From Bacteroidota bacterium (GTDB taxonomy: Bacteria > Bacteroidota > Bacteroidia > Bacteroidales > F082), in the NCBI GenBank assembly GCA_024279935.1, contig JAJRQZ010000036.1, positions 1-53,298 on the forward strand: a stretch of 53,298 nucleotides of DNA, read 5' to 3'. Of the stretch, positions 27,307-36,411 are shown in pieces. Position numbers and translations under genes: made by a program. The notes beneath the pieces are model-generated. The model searched no databases, was not told the origin of the DNA, and saw nothing but the letters and a program-made list of their open reading frames with translations. The number at the start of each line of letters is the position of its first letter. The stretch's first letter is position 1.

Positions 27307-27500
27307 CAACGACGCAAAGCCGCTATGTGCTAGTTGTCAGGCGTATGATTTAAAGCCTTGACGAATCATTGACCTTTGGCTTTTTAGCACTGCGACGGTT
27401 TTTTCCCGCAACGGCGCAAAGACGCTAAGTGCTGATTATCCGGTGTATGATTTATATAGCCATAATGAAGTGCTGACTTTTGGCTTTTCGGCTTTTTAGC
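27307..27500 (+). repeat. Imperfect direct repeat, period about 102 bases
   Basis: Two related units start at 27307 (CAACGACGCAAAGCCGCTA) and 27409 (CAACGGCGCAAAGACGCTA). Each ends in GGCTTTTTAGC, near 27388 and 27500, and has GTATGATTTA in the middle. The second unit contains extra bases. The 370 bases between the broken DUF3857 gene and the regulator remnant hold only this repeat. The second unit runs straight into the truncated regulator, so repeat activity may have cut it. Confidence 0.6.
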
Positions 27501-27502
27501 CC

Positions 27503-27930
27503 TTAAATGAGAATCGAATCGATTTGTTGTTCCTGGACATAAACATGCCGGGCTTAAGCGGGCTTGATCTGCTCAAATCGCTTAGGGAACCTCCCATGGC
27601 AATTATCACAACCGCCTACAGGGAATATGCGGTCGAAAGCTTTGAGCCCGAAGTAGTGGATTATCTGCACAAACCTTTTTCTTTCGACAGGTTTTTTAAA
27701 GCAATTCAACGTGCTGAGGAGAAACTCGATACCAAGATGTTGATGTGGACAAACGAAAAAAACCATCTAAGGAAACCAAAGAGTATCTGTTTATTAAATC
27801 AGACAAAAAGCACTACAAAATTCTTTATGATGATTCGTTGTTTATTGAGGCTATGGGTGATTATTGCAAATTTACCACAAAAACAAAGCGGAATCCCTAT
27901 TGGTTACAGTTACGGAAAGGATTTTATTAA
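27503..27930 (+). pseudogene. LytTR response regulator remnant
   Basis: The frame begins abruptly at about 27503 (a TAG lies just upstream at 27497) with NENRIDLLFLDINMPGLSG, the phospho-acceptor strand of a receiver domain. It continues TTAYREYAVESFEPEVVDYLHKPFSFDRF. At about 27760 the sense switches to another frame: KETKEYLFIKSDKKHYKILY, then FIEAMGDYCKFTTK, the start of a LytTR DNA-binding domain. That domain ends prematurely near 27930. So the receiver N-terminus and LytTR C-terminus are gone and the middle is frameshifted. No partner kinase is nearby. Confidence 0.75.
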
Positions 27931-28145
27931 ATATATTGATGATTAGCTGAACAAGCCGATTGCCTGACTGCAGCACCTTAAACAGCCAAGGCTGCAAATC
28001 CCCCCCCAAAGCCCCGCCCCCCTTAATTAGAACGTATATATTTAAGCCTTGAGGCACAATTTATACTCAATAAGTTGCGGGCAAATGTCAGCCGGCGAGG
28101 ATAAAACATTGAAACAAACCACCTATGCTGATCGGCACCAAACAA

Positions 28146-28964
28146 TTAAGACCTGAACCCCGGCTTTCGTTTTTCCAAAAAGGCCGCCATGCCCTCTTGT
28201 CCTTCTTCGGAAGCACGAAGTTTTGCTATCAGCTTGCTTGTAAGCTCCATGCTTTCATCGATAGTCTTTCCCTGAACGTCCTTTATTAAGGCCTTTGTAT
28301 GTTTAACCGCATCAGGCGCGCTGCTTCCGAACTCGTTTAGTATCCTGCTCAAGGGGTTTTCAGTAACACCGTTCTCATAAACATGGTTTACCAGGTTCCA
28401 CCTTTTGGCTTCTTCTGCTTTGAAGCGTTTTCCCGTCATCATCAATTCCTTTGCGCCGAACTCACCAATGCGCTTTAGCACAAAAGGTGCAATCGTGGCC
28501 GGGGCGATACCAAGTTTTACCTCACTAAAGGCAAAAGTTGTATCAGCCTCCGCTATTGCGATGTCGCAGGCGGCGATAAGTCCGTTGGCACCCCCAAAAG
28601 CAGCACCATGAACCAGCGCGATCGTCGGAACAGGACAGTCGTAAACAGTTTTAAAAAGTAGCGCAAGTTTTTCCCCGTCCTCCACATTTTCCTCAAACCC
28701 GTACTCCGCTATGCTTTTCATGTAATTGAGGTCGGCACCGGCACAAAAGGATTTTCCGTTACCCGTCAATACCACCGCCCTCGATTCATTGTCCGTCTTT
28801 AGCATCTCATAAACCCGGCTAAGCTCGGCGATCATTTCGGCATTCATGGCGTTGTGCAAGCCTGGCCTGTTGAGGTTTATCCATACAACCTTATTGTTTA
28901 TGTTTAAACTAATTGTATTAAAACTCTTATCATTTATTATATTAGTCTTCTTCCCGTTCATCAT
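28146..28964 (-). CDS. Enoyl-CoA hydratase/isomerase family protein (possible methylglutaconyl-CoA hydratase)
   Basis: A cytoplasmic crotonase-fold enzyme of 272 residues. Conserved blocks are NRPGLHNAMNAEMI near the N-terminus, GKSFCAGADLNYMK (oxyanion hole), HGAAFGGANGLIAACDIAIA with its glycine-rich turn, and FSEVKLGIAPATIAPFV with the catalytic Glu region. The neighbours encode an acyl-CoA carboxylase beta subunit and HMG-CoA-lyase-family proteins, so 3-methylglutaconyl-CoA hydration in leucine or isovalerate breakdown is the best context-based guess. A hipBA module separates it from the carboxylase gene. Substrate not provable from sequence. Confidence 0.82.
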   Translation of the reverse strand: MMNGKKTNIINDKSFNTISLNINNKVVWINLNRPGLHNAMNAEMIAELSRVYEMLKTDNESRAVVLTGNGKSFCAGADLNYMKSIAEYGFEENVEDGEKLALLFKTVYDCPVPTIALVHGAAFGGANGLIAACDIAIAEADTTFAFSEVKLGIAPATIAPFVLKRIGEFGAKELMMTGKRFKAEEAKRWNLVNHVYENGVTENPLSRILNEFGSSAPDAVKHTKALIKDVQGKTIDESMELTSKLIAKLRASEEGQEGMAAFLEKRKPGFRS

Positions 28965-28970
28965 TTATAA

Positions 28971-30278
28971 TTAAATATTAAAACATTCTAAATTTTCATT
29001 AATTACATCTTTTAACCTCCTGTTTACGTTTGCCTTAACGGCATAATGTTGCCAATTACAAACAATAGTTTTTATTTCGTCAATAATTTTAACAGGCTTT
29101 CTGATGCTATTGGCTTTTGCAATGCCCAATAAATCATTGCGGTTTATATTGCTGCGTTTCCCATTTATACTAAGTGCGTGTTGACTTACCCAGATGCTGT
29201 TAGGGTTGTAAGAATAACATAAATCGTAAGCTGGCGCCAATTGCCATTTGCTGTCTTTTTTCAGTATAAAAGAAAAGTTTTTTGTGTGGTCATCGTTATT
29301 CGAGGCTAAAACATTAAAAACTATTCGCCTAAACATCTGTTCCGCTTCGGGATATGTCAATCTAAGCAAGCGCATTGTTTGGTATAATTGCTCGTAACTA
29401 TATCCGGTAACATTGTTGTAGTCGTAATGCTGAATGCCACAAAATGTTTGAATATGATGTTTGATGTTTTCCTGGTCCCTATCAAAACGTTTTGTCATAA
29501 AATGAGCACGTTCATTTTCTTCTAAGAGTTTTGACGGCATCATATCTATGCCACAATCGATAGACATCAAATAATATGCATATTCAACTCTGCCATAGCC
29601 ATAAGTTTCACCAAATTGAGCATTGCTGACACCGTCTAATTTTATCAGCCATTGTTCAAAGCCTTTTGGCGCATCAACTTGTCCTGATTTAATTTTTCCT
29701 GTTTTTTGATTGTATGCAACAACAGCTTTTGGCCTGGCGCCACCTGCTGATGTTCCAACTTTAACGATTTCGTTTAAGGCAGCTTGCTCGATCTGGTTTA
29801 AGCTAGCCTCAAAATGTTCCCGTTTCGAAAGAATATTATTTGCTATCTCTACTAGGCTATTAATTTCTATGTCAAAACTTTTTTTACTGGATTTTGGTTG
29901 TGCAGGCTCAAATTCCACAGCGCCCATACCTCTCGAACCTATAAAACAAAGTTGTTCAACGGGGTTTAAACTATCTACGGATCGCCCGTTTTTAGCCAAC
30001 CAAATGTTTATTAATAGATTTCCATACCTATCGGGTAAGGCATCAGATAATAAACCGGGCAATCCTTTAAAAGTGTTTTGTTCGTTTTTTGAAGGCCTTA
30101 ATTCAGGAAAACTATAAATGCGTCCACCATTGCTAACAGGCATTTTTATCGGCGACAAATCCCAGTTTTTTTGTAAAAACCTTTTGTCGTACATAAAACT
30201 TGCCAATTGTTTTTCGTTGTCCCAACGAACAGCGCCGACAAATTCGCCCCATATTTTTATATTCGCTACATCTACCAT
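28971..30278 (-). CDS. hipA: HipA-family serine/threonine kinase toxin
   Basis: HipA kinases phosphorylate a translation component (glutamyl-tRNA synthetase in E. coli) and cause dormancy. The 435 residues include the N-terminal HipA domain (IWGEFVGAVRWD; GLPGLLSDALPDRYG), the glycine-rich loop GTSAGGARPKAVVAY, the lysine-bearing WLIKLDG strand, the FMTKRFDR block, and the catalytic NNDDHTKNFSFI with the metal-binding LAPAYDLCYSYN. All key elements are present, so it looks active. Its start overlaps the hipB stop by 7 bases, the usual toxin-antitoxin coupling. Confidence 0.92.
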   Translation of the reverse strand: MVDVANIKIWGEFVGAVRWDNEKQLASFMYDKRFLQKNWDLSPIKMPVSNGGRIYSFPELRPSKNEQNTFKGLPGLLSDALPDRYGNLLINIWLAKNGRSVDSLNPVEQLCFIGSRGMGAVEFEPAQPKSSKKSFDIEINSLVEIANNILSKREHFEASLNQIEQAALNEIVKVGTSAGGARPKAVVAYNQKTGKIKSGQVDAPKGFEQWLIKLDGVSNAQFGETYGYGRVEYAYYLMSIDCGIDMMPSKLLEENERAHFMTKRFDRDQENIKHHIQTFCGIQHYDYNNVTGYSYEQLYQTMRLLRLTYPEAEQMFRRIVFNVLASNNDDHTKNFSFILKKDSKWQLAPAYDLCYSYNPNSIWVSQHALSINGKRSNINRNDLLGIAKANSIRKPVKIIDEIKTIVCNWQHYAVKANVNRRLKDVINENLECFNI

Positions 30279-30622
30279 TCTAAATCGTCACCTTTAATGT
30301 TTTTAGGTGTGGAAGCAGCACGCTTCCGCTTGTTGTTTTGCAGTTTTGCATATTCTATTGGGTTTATCTCCTCTTTTACCCGAAATATGTCCATAATGTA
30401 CAAGAGGCCTAACACACGTAAAACTTTAATTAAAGTATTTAGGCTTGTTTTTTGCCCTTTTTCGAGTAAGCTTAAAGTAGAACGACTTATTCCGGCCGCT
30501 TTTGAAACTTCCTCCTGGGTAATGTTTTTATTTAAACGATGAAATTTAACAAAATTGCCAATTGTTCCACTTAGAGCATTATCGCTCATTACTACCCAAT
30601 CTGTGTATGAATTATCATTCAT
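30272..30622 (-). CDS. hipB: HipB-family XRE antitoxin
   Basis: A 116-residue DNA-binding protein with a helix-turn-helix at about 30-85 (NITQEEVSKAAGISRSTLSLLEKGQKTSLNTLIKVLR) and a basic C-terminal tail. As the first gene of the pair it should neutralise HipA and repress the operon. Upstream, AT-rich sequence has three loosely spaced TATnnAATA-like repeats between 30626 and 30663 that could be operators, but they are too weak to call. The 218 bases from 30623 to 30841 hold no gene. Confidence 0.85.
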   Translation of the reverse strand: MNDNSYTDWVVMSDNALSGTIGNFVKFHRLNKNITQEEVSKAAGISRSTLSLLEKGQKTSLNTLIKVLRVLGLLYIMDIFRVKEEINPIEYAKLQNNKRKRAASTPKNIKGDDLEW

Positions 30623-30841
30623 TGCATACCTATTTTATACGATATGTCTCATATTTCATACAAAAGTAATTATAAATTGTGACTAATGAGTTATTAAATG
30701 TGAATTATTTTATACTTTAACATTCACAATTATTAAACGGTTCTTTCGTAAAATTCGTTAATGTATTCGTTTACCACTATATTATTGATGTATTTTGAAG
30801 CAACTGCATCTAGTGTTCGGTTTTTTCTTGTATTGCCACCG

Positions 30842-32449
30842 TTACATTCTAAACACGCCGTATTTTTGTTCCGGGTATTTTTTGTTCAGCGACATGGCAA
30901 TGCCCATTGCCAGTATCTTGCGGGTATCTACCGGATCGATGATGCCATCGTCCCACATCCTTGAGGTGCTGTAATATGCCGAGCCCTCTTTTTCGTATTT
31001 TGCGAGGATTTTTTGTCTTAGCTCTTCAATTTCTCCCTTAGGAACTTCTTTTCCTCTATATTTATATTGTTCTTCTTTTACTGTTGTGAGAACTATTGCG
31101 GCCTGTTCGCCACCCATAACCGATATTTTTGCGTTAGGCCACATGAACAGCAAGTTCGGGTCGTAGGCACGCCCCGCCATGCCATAATTCCCGGCGCCGA
31201 AGGAACCGCCAAAGACAATAGTGAACTTAGGTACGTTGGCATTGGAAACGGCATGTACCATTTTTGCGCCGTCCTTTGCAATACCGCCTCGCTCGAAATC
31301 CTTACCGACCATGAAACCGGTAATGTTCTGCATAAACACAAGAGGTATCTTACGTGAGGTACAAAGTTCGATAAAGTGGGTAACTTTTAATGCCGATTCG
31401 GAGAACAAAACCCCGAAACTGGCTATTATACCAACCGGGAAACCCATTACATGGGCAAAACCGGTAACGACGGTAGTTGCATATTTGGCTTTGAATTCCT
31501 GAAAACGGCTACCATCCACCATCCGCATTATAATCTCTCTCGGGTCAACTATTTTACGCAGGTCAACAGGGGCTATGCCATAAATCTCTTCAGGATCGTA
31601 AAGAGGCTCTTCAATTGGCAGCACCTCCAGTTCCTGCTTTTGCTTTATTCCCAGGTTCTCAAAGATGTTCCTGCATATCTGAATGGCATGATGGTCGTTT
31701 TCGGCGAAATGGTCGGCAACGCCCGAAATGGATGTGTGGACCTCGGCGCCTCCCAGTTCCTCGGCAGTAACTATCTCGCCCGTAGCGGCTTTCACCAAAG
31801 GAGGGCCACCCAGGAATATGGTCCCTTGCTCTTTAACGATAATAGTTTCGTCGCTCATGGCAGGGACATAAGCCCCGCCTGCTGTACATGAGCCCATCAC
31901 GATGGCTATTTGCGGCAGGCCTTCGGCCGACATACGGGCCTGGTTATAAAACAAACGACCGAAATGCTCCCTGTCGGGGAAAACAGTGTCCTGCTCCGAA
32001 AGAAAAGCACCCCCGGAATCGACCATATAAACACAGGGCAGATGGTTTTGCATCGCTATTTCCTGGGCCCGGATATGTTTCTTTAGGGTATATCGCATAT
32101 AAGAGCCGCCCTTAACAGTAGCGTCGTTGGCAATGATTACGGTTTCGCGCCCGTGCACTACACCGATCCCGGTCACAATTCCTGCCGAGGGGAAGCCGTT
32201 GTCATATTGTCCGTAAACAGCCATGGGCGACAGCTCCAGAAATGGGGTATTAGGGTCGATGAGCAGGCTAACGCGCTCCCTGGCAAGAAGCTTCCCTCTC
32301 TCCTTATGTTTGGCAACCGCCCTTTCGGAGCCCCCCTTAGTGTTTTCCGCCAAACGGCTTTTGTATTCGTCAAGTAGTTTAACAAACTCCTTTTTGTTGT
32401 TTTTAAACTCACTTGAGTTGATGTCTATTTTTGATTTAAGAGTGAACAA
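30842..32449 (-). CDS. Acyl-CoA carboxylase, carboxyltransferase (beta) subunit, methylcrotonyl-CoA type
   Basis: The enzyme moves CO2 from biotin to an acyl-CoA; length and sequence best fit 3-methylcrotonyl-CoA carboxylase beta. I place the start at the TTG at 32449, just after AAAGGAAA, giving 535 residues with the family N-terminus [14 protein letters not shown]. The open frame upstream to 32680 is unlike any carboxylase. Blocks: [54 protein letters not shown] and [25 protein letters not shown]. The biotin carboxylase partner is not in the window, and the pathway genes around it are split by accessory modules. Confidence 0.87.
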   Translation of the reverse strand: MFTLKSKIDINSSEFKNNKKEFVKLLDEYKSRLAENTKGGSERAVAKHKERGKLLARERVSLLIDPNTPFLELSPMAVYGQYDNGFPSAGIVTGIGVVHGRETVIIANDATVKGGSYMRYTLKKHIRAQEIAMQNHLPCVYMVDSGGAFLSEQDTVFPDREHFGRLFYNQARMSAEGLPQIAIVMGSCTAGGAYVPAMSDETIIVKEQGTIFLGGPPLVKAATGEIVTAEELGGAEVHTSISGVADHFAENDHHAIQICRNIFENLGIKQKQELEVLPIEEPLYDPEEIYGIAPVDLRKIVDPREIIMRMVDGSRFQEFKAKYATTVVTGFAHVMGFPVGIIASFGVLFSESALKVTHFIELCTSRKIPLVFMQNITGFMVGKDFERGGIAKDGAKMVHAVSNANVPKFTIVFGGSFGAGNYGMAGRAYDPNLLFMWPNAKISVMGGEQAAIVLTTVKEEQYKYRGKEVPKGEIEELRQKILAKYEKEGSAYYSTSRMWDDGIIDPVDTRKILAMGIAMSLNKKYPEQKYGVFRM

Positions 32450-32598
32450 TTTCCTTTTTTTTATTCTTTTATGAAGTGAAAATCCGCTATTAATTACCTT
32501 TAAGTATTTAGTTTTAAAAAACTCCAACACCTTTTCACATTCCGATTTTCGGAAATGCAAGTTTAAGGAATTTTGGGGAATAATCATCGATGCACTAA

Positions 32599-32751
32599 TT
32601 GAACTTAAGTAGTAGTTTTTCAAAAGGAAAATATGAACTAAACTGGGACGGCACAGATAATAATGGCAATATTTTAACAAAGGGTGTTTACTTTGTGATT
32701 ATGTTTTCCGGCGAAAAAGAAGTTGAGAGTTTGAAGGTGATAAAAAAGTAA
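32599..32751 (+). pseudogene. C-terminal fragment of a type IX secretion sorting domain
   Basis: An open stretch after a TAA at 32596 reads [20 protein letters not shown], then [19 protein letters not shown] and a stop. The WDGTDNNGN-x-x-x-x-GVY pattern with a final basic beta strand is the usual tail of Bacteroidota type IX-secreted proteins (FlgD-like/Por sorting domain). Only about 50 residues remain; no cargo domain precedes it. The rest of 32450-33082 shows no gene. Confidence 0.55.
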
Positions 32752-33082
32752 ACCTTAAACCCTTATTTTGTAAAACACCAATTATGTCTGCCTATAAGAA
32801 TCAATGCCTCCAGGAAGTCCTATGTATAATCAGAATAAGACCGTTGCAATACCTAGTTTTTTAATGACTAAGACAATCTTTTATTCACCTTCTTCCTTGT
32901 CGTATTTTTAAAGTCCTCACAGACAACAGCCTGCTGTGGGTTTAAAAATACTGCCGCCTCGAATTTGAACAAAATATTGTCTTTTGCAATGGTCTTAGAA
33001 TATCCACCTGAGTGCATAATTTTATTATATTAGCTTCCGTTTTCGCAAGCGTTTTAAACAGGGAAATCAATTATATATATAT

Positions 33083-34093
33083 ATGCAATATCCAAAAAAA
33101 GTAACAATAGGCGATATCACCGTGAGGGATGGCTTTCAGCACGAAGAGATATTTGTGCCAACACAGGCTAAGGTTTGGGTTGCCGAACAAATGATTTTAT
33201 CGGGAATCAAACACATTGAGCTTACAAATTTCGGTAACCCGAAAGGTATGCCGCAGTTTAGCGATGCCGACGATCTGATGAAAGGCGTAAGAAACAGCAA
33301 AAAACTAAAGGGCAAGCTTGATGACGTAATGCTAACTGCTGTTACCATCCGCGAGCGTGCCATCGAAAGGGCTATTCAGGCAAAAAAAGACGGCTACGGC
33401 CCCGACAGGATTTTGCTGATGGTATCGACCAGTGAGTCGCATCAGGAGAAAAACTCAGGTTTATCACTTGCTGAGTACTGGAAAATGGCCGAAGAATGGA
33501 TTCCAAAGGCTCACGATGCCGGAATCAAGGTAAACGGAACCGTTTCAACAATTTGGGGTTGCCCAATAGAAGGTCCTACCAAACTTGAAGATGCAGTTGA
33601 ATTTACCCGGCGCTGGTTCGACATTGGAGCCAACGATGTGGAACATGCCGACCACGACGGCTCGGCTTCGCCCGACCGGATTTACCGTTATTTCTCAATG
33701 TTACAGGAAGCAGTAGGAAAAACCCATAAACAAATTGTACACCTGCACACAACACGCGGCTGGGGAATGGCCAATGTTTTGGCTGCGCTACAGGCCGGAA
33801 TGACAAATTACGAAGCCACTCTTGGCGGAATTGGCGGACAACCGGCAAACTTTGTGAGCGGCGTCCCGGTCTCAGGAACCGGTGCCTATTATTATAAAGA
33901 TGCCAATGATGTTGGTTTGGTCTCACTGGAAGATATGGTTGTGATGATGGACGAAATGGAAATTGACACTCAACTCGACATCGACAAAGTACTTGAAACA
34001 GGTCGTATGGTAGAGAGAATTTTGGGTCGTCGCCTTCGCTCCGAAGTTATCAATCAGGGAAGGATCCCCAAGGAACTGAGTGGCAGGAGATAA
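33083..34093 (+). CDS. HMG-CoA-lyase-like aldolase (DRE-TIM family) without the catalytic cysteine
   Basis: A 336-residue TIM-barrel protein with VRDGFQHEE at the N-terminus (metal-binding Asp of the R-D-G-x-Q motif), VSTSESHQEKN, and the second metal site VHLHTTRGWGMANVLAAL. Members of the HMG-CoA lyase branch need a GG-x-GGCP cysteine loop; here it is GGIGGQPANF, with Gln in place of Cys. The strand normally reading SDT-x-G is HADHDG. So it belongs to the pyruvate-carboxyltransferase superfamily but probably does a related C-C bond reaction, not classic HMG-CoA cleavage. Genome context suggests acyl-CoA catabolism. Confidence 0.75.
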   Translation: MQYPKKVTIGDITVRDGFQHEEIFVPTQAKVWVAEQMILSGIKHIELTNFGNPKGMPQFSDADDLMKGVRNSKKLKGKLDDVMLTAVTIRERAIERAIQAKKDGYGPDRILLMVSTSESHQEKNSGLSLAEYWKMAEEWIPKAHDAGIKVNGTVSTIWGCPIEGPTKLEDAVEFTRRWFDIGANDVEHADHDGSASPDRIYRYFSMLQEAVGKTHKQIVHLHTTRGWGMANVLAALQAGMTNYEATLGGIGGQPANFVSGVPVSGTGAYYYKDANDVGLVSLEDMVVMMDEMEIDTQLDIDKVLETGRMVERILGRRLRSEVINQGRIPKELSGRR

Positions 34094-34150
34094 GGATGGT
34101 GAGTAGAAAAGGACTGTAATTGCTAACTACTTTTCTTGATTTTCGTGTTT

Positions 34151-34195
34151 TTTACCGTGTAAATATAAAATATAGTATTATATTTGCACGGTAAA
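34151..34195 (+). promoter_or_regulatory. Large palindrome over the AAA ATPase promoter
   Basis: Arms of 17 bases (34151-34167, TTTACCGTGTAAATATA; 34179-34195, TATATTTGCACGGTAAA) are inverted copies with one mismatch. The left arm also contains the smaller palindrome TTTAC-CGT-GTAAA. The right arm contains the -7 box TATATTTG (34179-34186), 18 bases before the ATG at 34205. A dimeric repressor bound here would cover the promoter. Confidence 0.65.
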
Positions 34196-34204
34196 TCAAT
34201 TTTT

Positions 34205-35359
34205 ATGTATTATCCCAGGTTTATCGAAAAAGAAGTTATCAGGTCCTTAAAGAACAATCCTGTAACAGCAATAATTGGATCCCGCCAAAGCGGCAAATCT
34301 ACCATGGCGCATAAGCTAGTCAACCAATTAACTGAAGACCATGTGTTTCTGGATTTAGAACGTCATTCCGATTTAAGTGCTCTGGATAATGCTGAGTGGT
34401 TTTTTAAGAACAATAAGGGAAAGTTAATTTGTCTCGATGAAATTCAAAGGAAACCTGAAATATTTCCTCTCATAAGGAGTTTAGTAGATGAATGGGGTGA
34501 CAATGGGCATTTCTTAGTATTAGGATCAGCCTCCCGTGATTTAATAAAACAAAGTTCGGAGACTCTTGCCGGGAGGATAAGTTATAAAAAGTTAAACCCT
34601 TTTAACTTAACCGAAACAAAGGGTGATTTTTCAATTGAAGATTACATTATAAGAGGAGGGTTTCCAAGAAGTTTACTCCGCGGTGAAGAAGTTTCGTTGG
34701 AATGGAGAGAGGATTTCATTTCTACTTTTTTGGAACGCGATTTAATGCAATGGTCAGGTTTTTCGACACTCACAATGAGGAAACTTTGGAGGATGCTTGC
34801 TGTTGAAAACGGAAATATAGTAAACTATAACCGTTTGGCTTGTTCACTGGGAATAAGTGCTCCAACTGTTAAAAATCATATTGAATTGCTAGCAGCTACT
34901 TTTATGCTAAATATATTACCTCCTTACTTACCAAATATTGGAAAACGTCTTATAAAGTCGCCTAAAATATATTTGAATGATATTGGGATTTCAAATGCTT
35001 TACTGGGAATTGGCAGTTTTAACGAATTGAGCAGTCATCCTTCAAAAGGTACAGCATGGGAAACACTTGTTTTATCAAACTTAATGTCGGTATTTCCCAA
35101 TTATGAGTTTAGTTTTTATAGAACTTCGCATGGGGCAGAAATTGACATAATTTTGAGAAAAGGAAGAAAAATAATTGCTGTGGAATGCAAGTCGTCAAGT
35201 TCACCAAAACTGACAAAAGGAGGATTGATCGCACTAAAAGATATTAATCCAGATTTTACACTCGTGATTTGTCCTGTTGACAAAATCTGGCAAATTAGTG
35301 ATAACATTTATGTTGGTTCGATTACAGATGCAATAAATAAAATACAGGAAAGTTCTTAA
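34205..35359 (+). CDS. AAA+ ATPase with DUF4143 C-terminal domain
   Basis: From ATG 34205 the protein has 384 residues. The N-terminal AAA domain has Walker A GSRQSGKST, Walker B LICLDEIQRKPEIF, and LVLGSASRDL with the sensor arginine region. The C-terminal DUF4143 domain (about 190-384) contains LACSLGISAPTVKNH, then KIYLNDIGISNALL, and a nuclease-like end, GAEIDIILRKGRKIIAVECKSSS, with a D...ExK core like PD-(D/E)xK enzymes. Function of the family is unknown; a defence or mobile role is often suspected. It lies between two HMG-CoA-lyase-family genes as an inserted module with its own palindromic promoter. Confidence 0.82.
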   Translation: MYYPRFIEKEVIRSLKNNPVTAIIGSRQSGKSTMAHKLVNQLTEDHVFLDLERHSDLSALDNAEWFFKNNKGKLICLDEIQRKPEIFPLIRSLVDEWGDNGHFLVLGSASRDLIKQSSETLAGRISYKKLNPFNLTETKGDFSIEDYIIRGGFPRSLLRGEEVSLEWREDFISTFLERDLMQWSGFSTLTMRKLWRMLAVENGNIVNYNRLACSLGISAPTVKNHIELLAATFMLNILPPYLPNIGKRLIKSPKIYLNDIGISNALLGIGSFNELSSHPSKGTAWETLVLSNLMSVFPNYEFSFYRTSHGAEIDIILRKGRKIIAVECKSSSSPKLTKGGLIALKDINPDFTLVICPVDKIWQISDNIYVGSITDAINKIQESS

Positions 35360-35377
35360 ACAGATGAAAGCATAAAA

Positions 35378-36223
35378 ATGTCTTATGAAATAAAAATACT
35401 CGAAACACCCCGTGATGGCTTTCAGGGTCTTGCTGAATTTATTCCAACAGAGAAAAAGATAGGATTCATCAACCAATTGCTGCTCTGTGGTTTTCATACC
35501 GTTGAGGTGGGAAGTTTGGTTTCGCCCGGGGCAATTCCGCAAATGGCCGATACCATTGAGGTACTTGGCAAACTTGATTATTCCGATACAAAATCGCGCA
35601 TTGCAGTTTTGGTCGCCAATAAAAGCGGTGGCAAAAAGGCTATGGACTTTGAAATTGTCGACGATTTGATATTTCCTTTTTCCGTTTCGGAGACTTTTTT
35701 AAAGAAAAACATTAATCAGGATTTTGCTGATGTTGAAAAAACAATTGACTATTTGCAGAACTTATGCACCGAAAACAACAAAACACTTATCCCCTATCTT
35801 TCAATGGGTTTTGGTAATCCATACAGCGATGAATGGAGTTTGGAAGTCCTAAGATTTTGGACTGGGAAATTTTTTGCCAAAGGGATAAAGATTCTTCCCG
35901 TTTCCGATATTATGGGCGATGCCGATGCAAACAGAATTTTTAAGGTTTTTGAATTTCTGATAAACGAGTTTCCAGAAATAGAATTTGGTCTGCACCTGCA
36001 TTCGCGAAAAGAAACAGCAAAGGAAAAAATTGATGCTGCCTGGCAGGCAGGTATAAGACGCTTCGATACTGTTTTGGGTGGACTGGGTGGCTGCCCCATG
36101 ACGGGCAAAGAACTTATTGGAAATCTGGACCTAAGCACCCTCACCGACTTTTGCAATGAGAATGAAATTGAAACGGGACTTGATTTCGAAAGACTGAATA
36201 GAACGCTGATGACACGGATGTAA
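35378..36223 (+). CDS. Hydroxymethylglutaryl-CoA lyase
   Basis: The enzyme splits HMG-CoA into acetoacetate and acetyl-CoA, the last step of leucine breakdown. The 281 residues carry the expected ETPRDGFQ block, the metal-binding FGLHLHSRKETAKEKID (H-x-H) and the catalytic cysteine loop GGLGGCPMTGKELIGN. The strand SDIMGDAD replaces the usual SDT-x-G-x-A. Length is slightly short but normal for bacterial enzymes. Oddly, the last seven codons and the stop lie inside the first copy of the 94-bp direct repeat, so the native C-terminus may have been altered. Confidence 0.85.
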   Translation: MSYEIKILETPRDGFQGLAEFIPTEKKIGFINQLLLCGFHTVEVGSLVSPGAIPQMADTIEVLGKLDYSDTKSRIAVLVANKSGGKKAMDFEIVDDLIFPFSVSETFLKKNINQDFADVEKTIDYLQNLCTENNKTLIPYLSMGFGNPYSDEWSLEVLRFWTGKFFAKGIKILPVSDIMGDADANRIFKVFEFLINEFPEIEFGLHLHSRKETAKEKIDAAWQAGIRRFDTVLGGLGGCPMTGKELIGNLDLSTLTDFCNENEIETGLDFERLNRTLMTRM

Positions 36224-36337
36224 CTGATTTGAGCTGATAAAGAAAAATCCGTTTCGACCCGTTTAATCCGTGTGCTCCGTGTTCCCACTCAATAGAACGC
36301 TGATGACACGGATGTAACTGATTTATACTGATATATA
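36201..36337 (+). repeat. 94-bp direct repeats, left block
   Basis: One full unit (36201-36294) begins GAACGCTGATGACACGGATG. A second copy starting at 36295 keeps about 30 bases before diverging. The unit also contains GAGCTGATAAAGAAAAATCC and ends GTGTGCTCCGTGTTCCCACT. The first unit overlaps the end of the HMG-CoA lyase gene. This and the right block frame a GxxExxY gene. Confidence 0.85.
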
Positions 36338-36411
36338 AGAATTCGCCTGAATCATAGGATCGAGGTTACATTTATTTCTATTACTTTTGATAAAATTAAA
36401 AGCCTAATTCT

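Noticed and set aside
30623-30663. HipB operator repeats
   Set aside because: Three TATnnAATA-like words are visible but irregularly spaced in very AT-rich sequence; not enough to call a site.
32450-32680. N-terminal extension of the carboxylase beta subunit
   Set aside because: The extra 77 codons do not resemble the family, and a TTG after AAAGGAAA gives the standard N-terminus and length.
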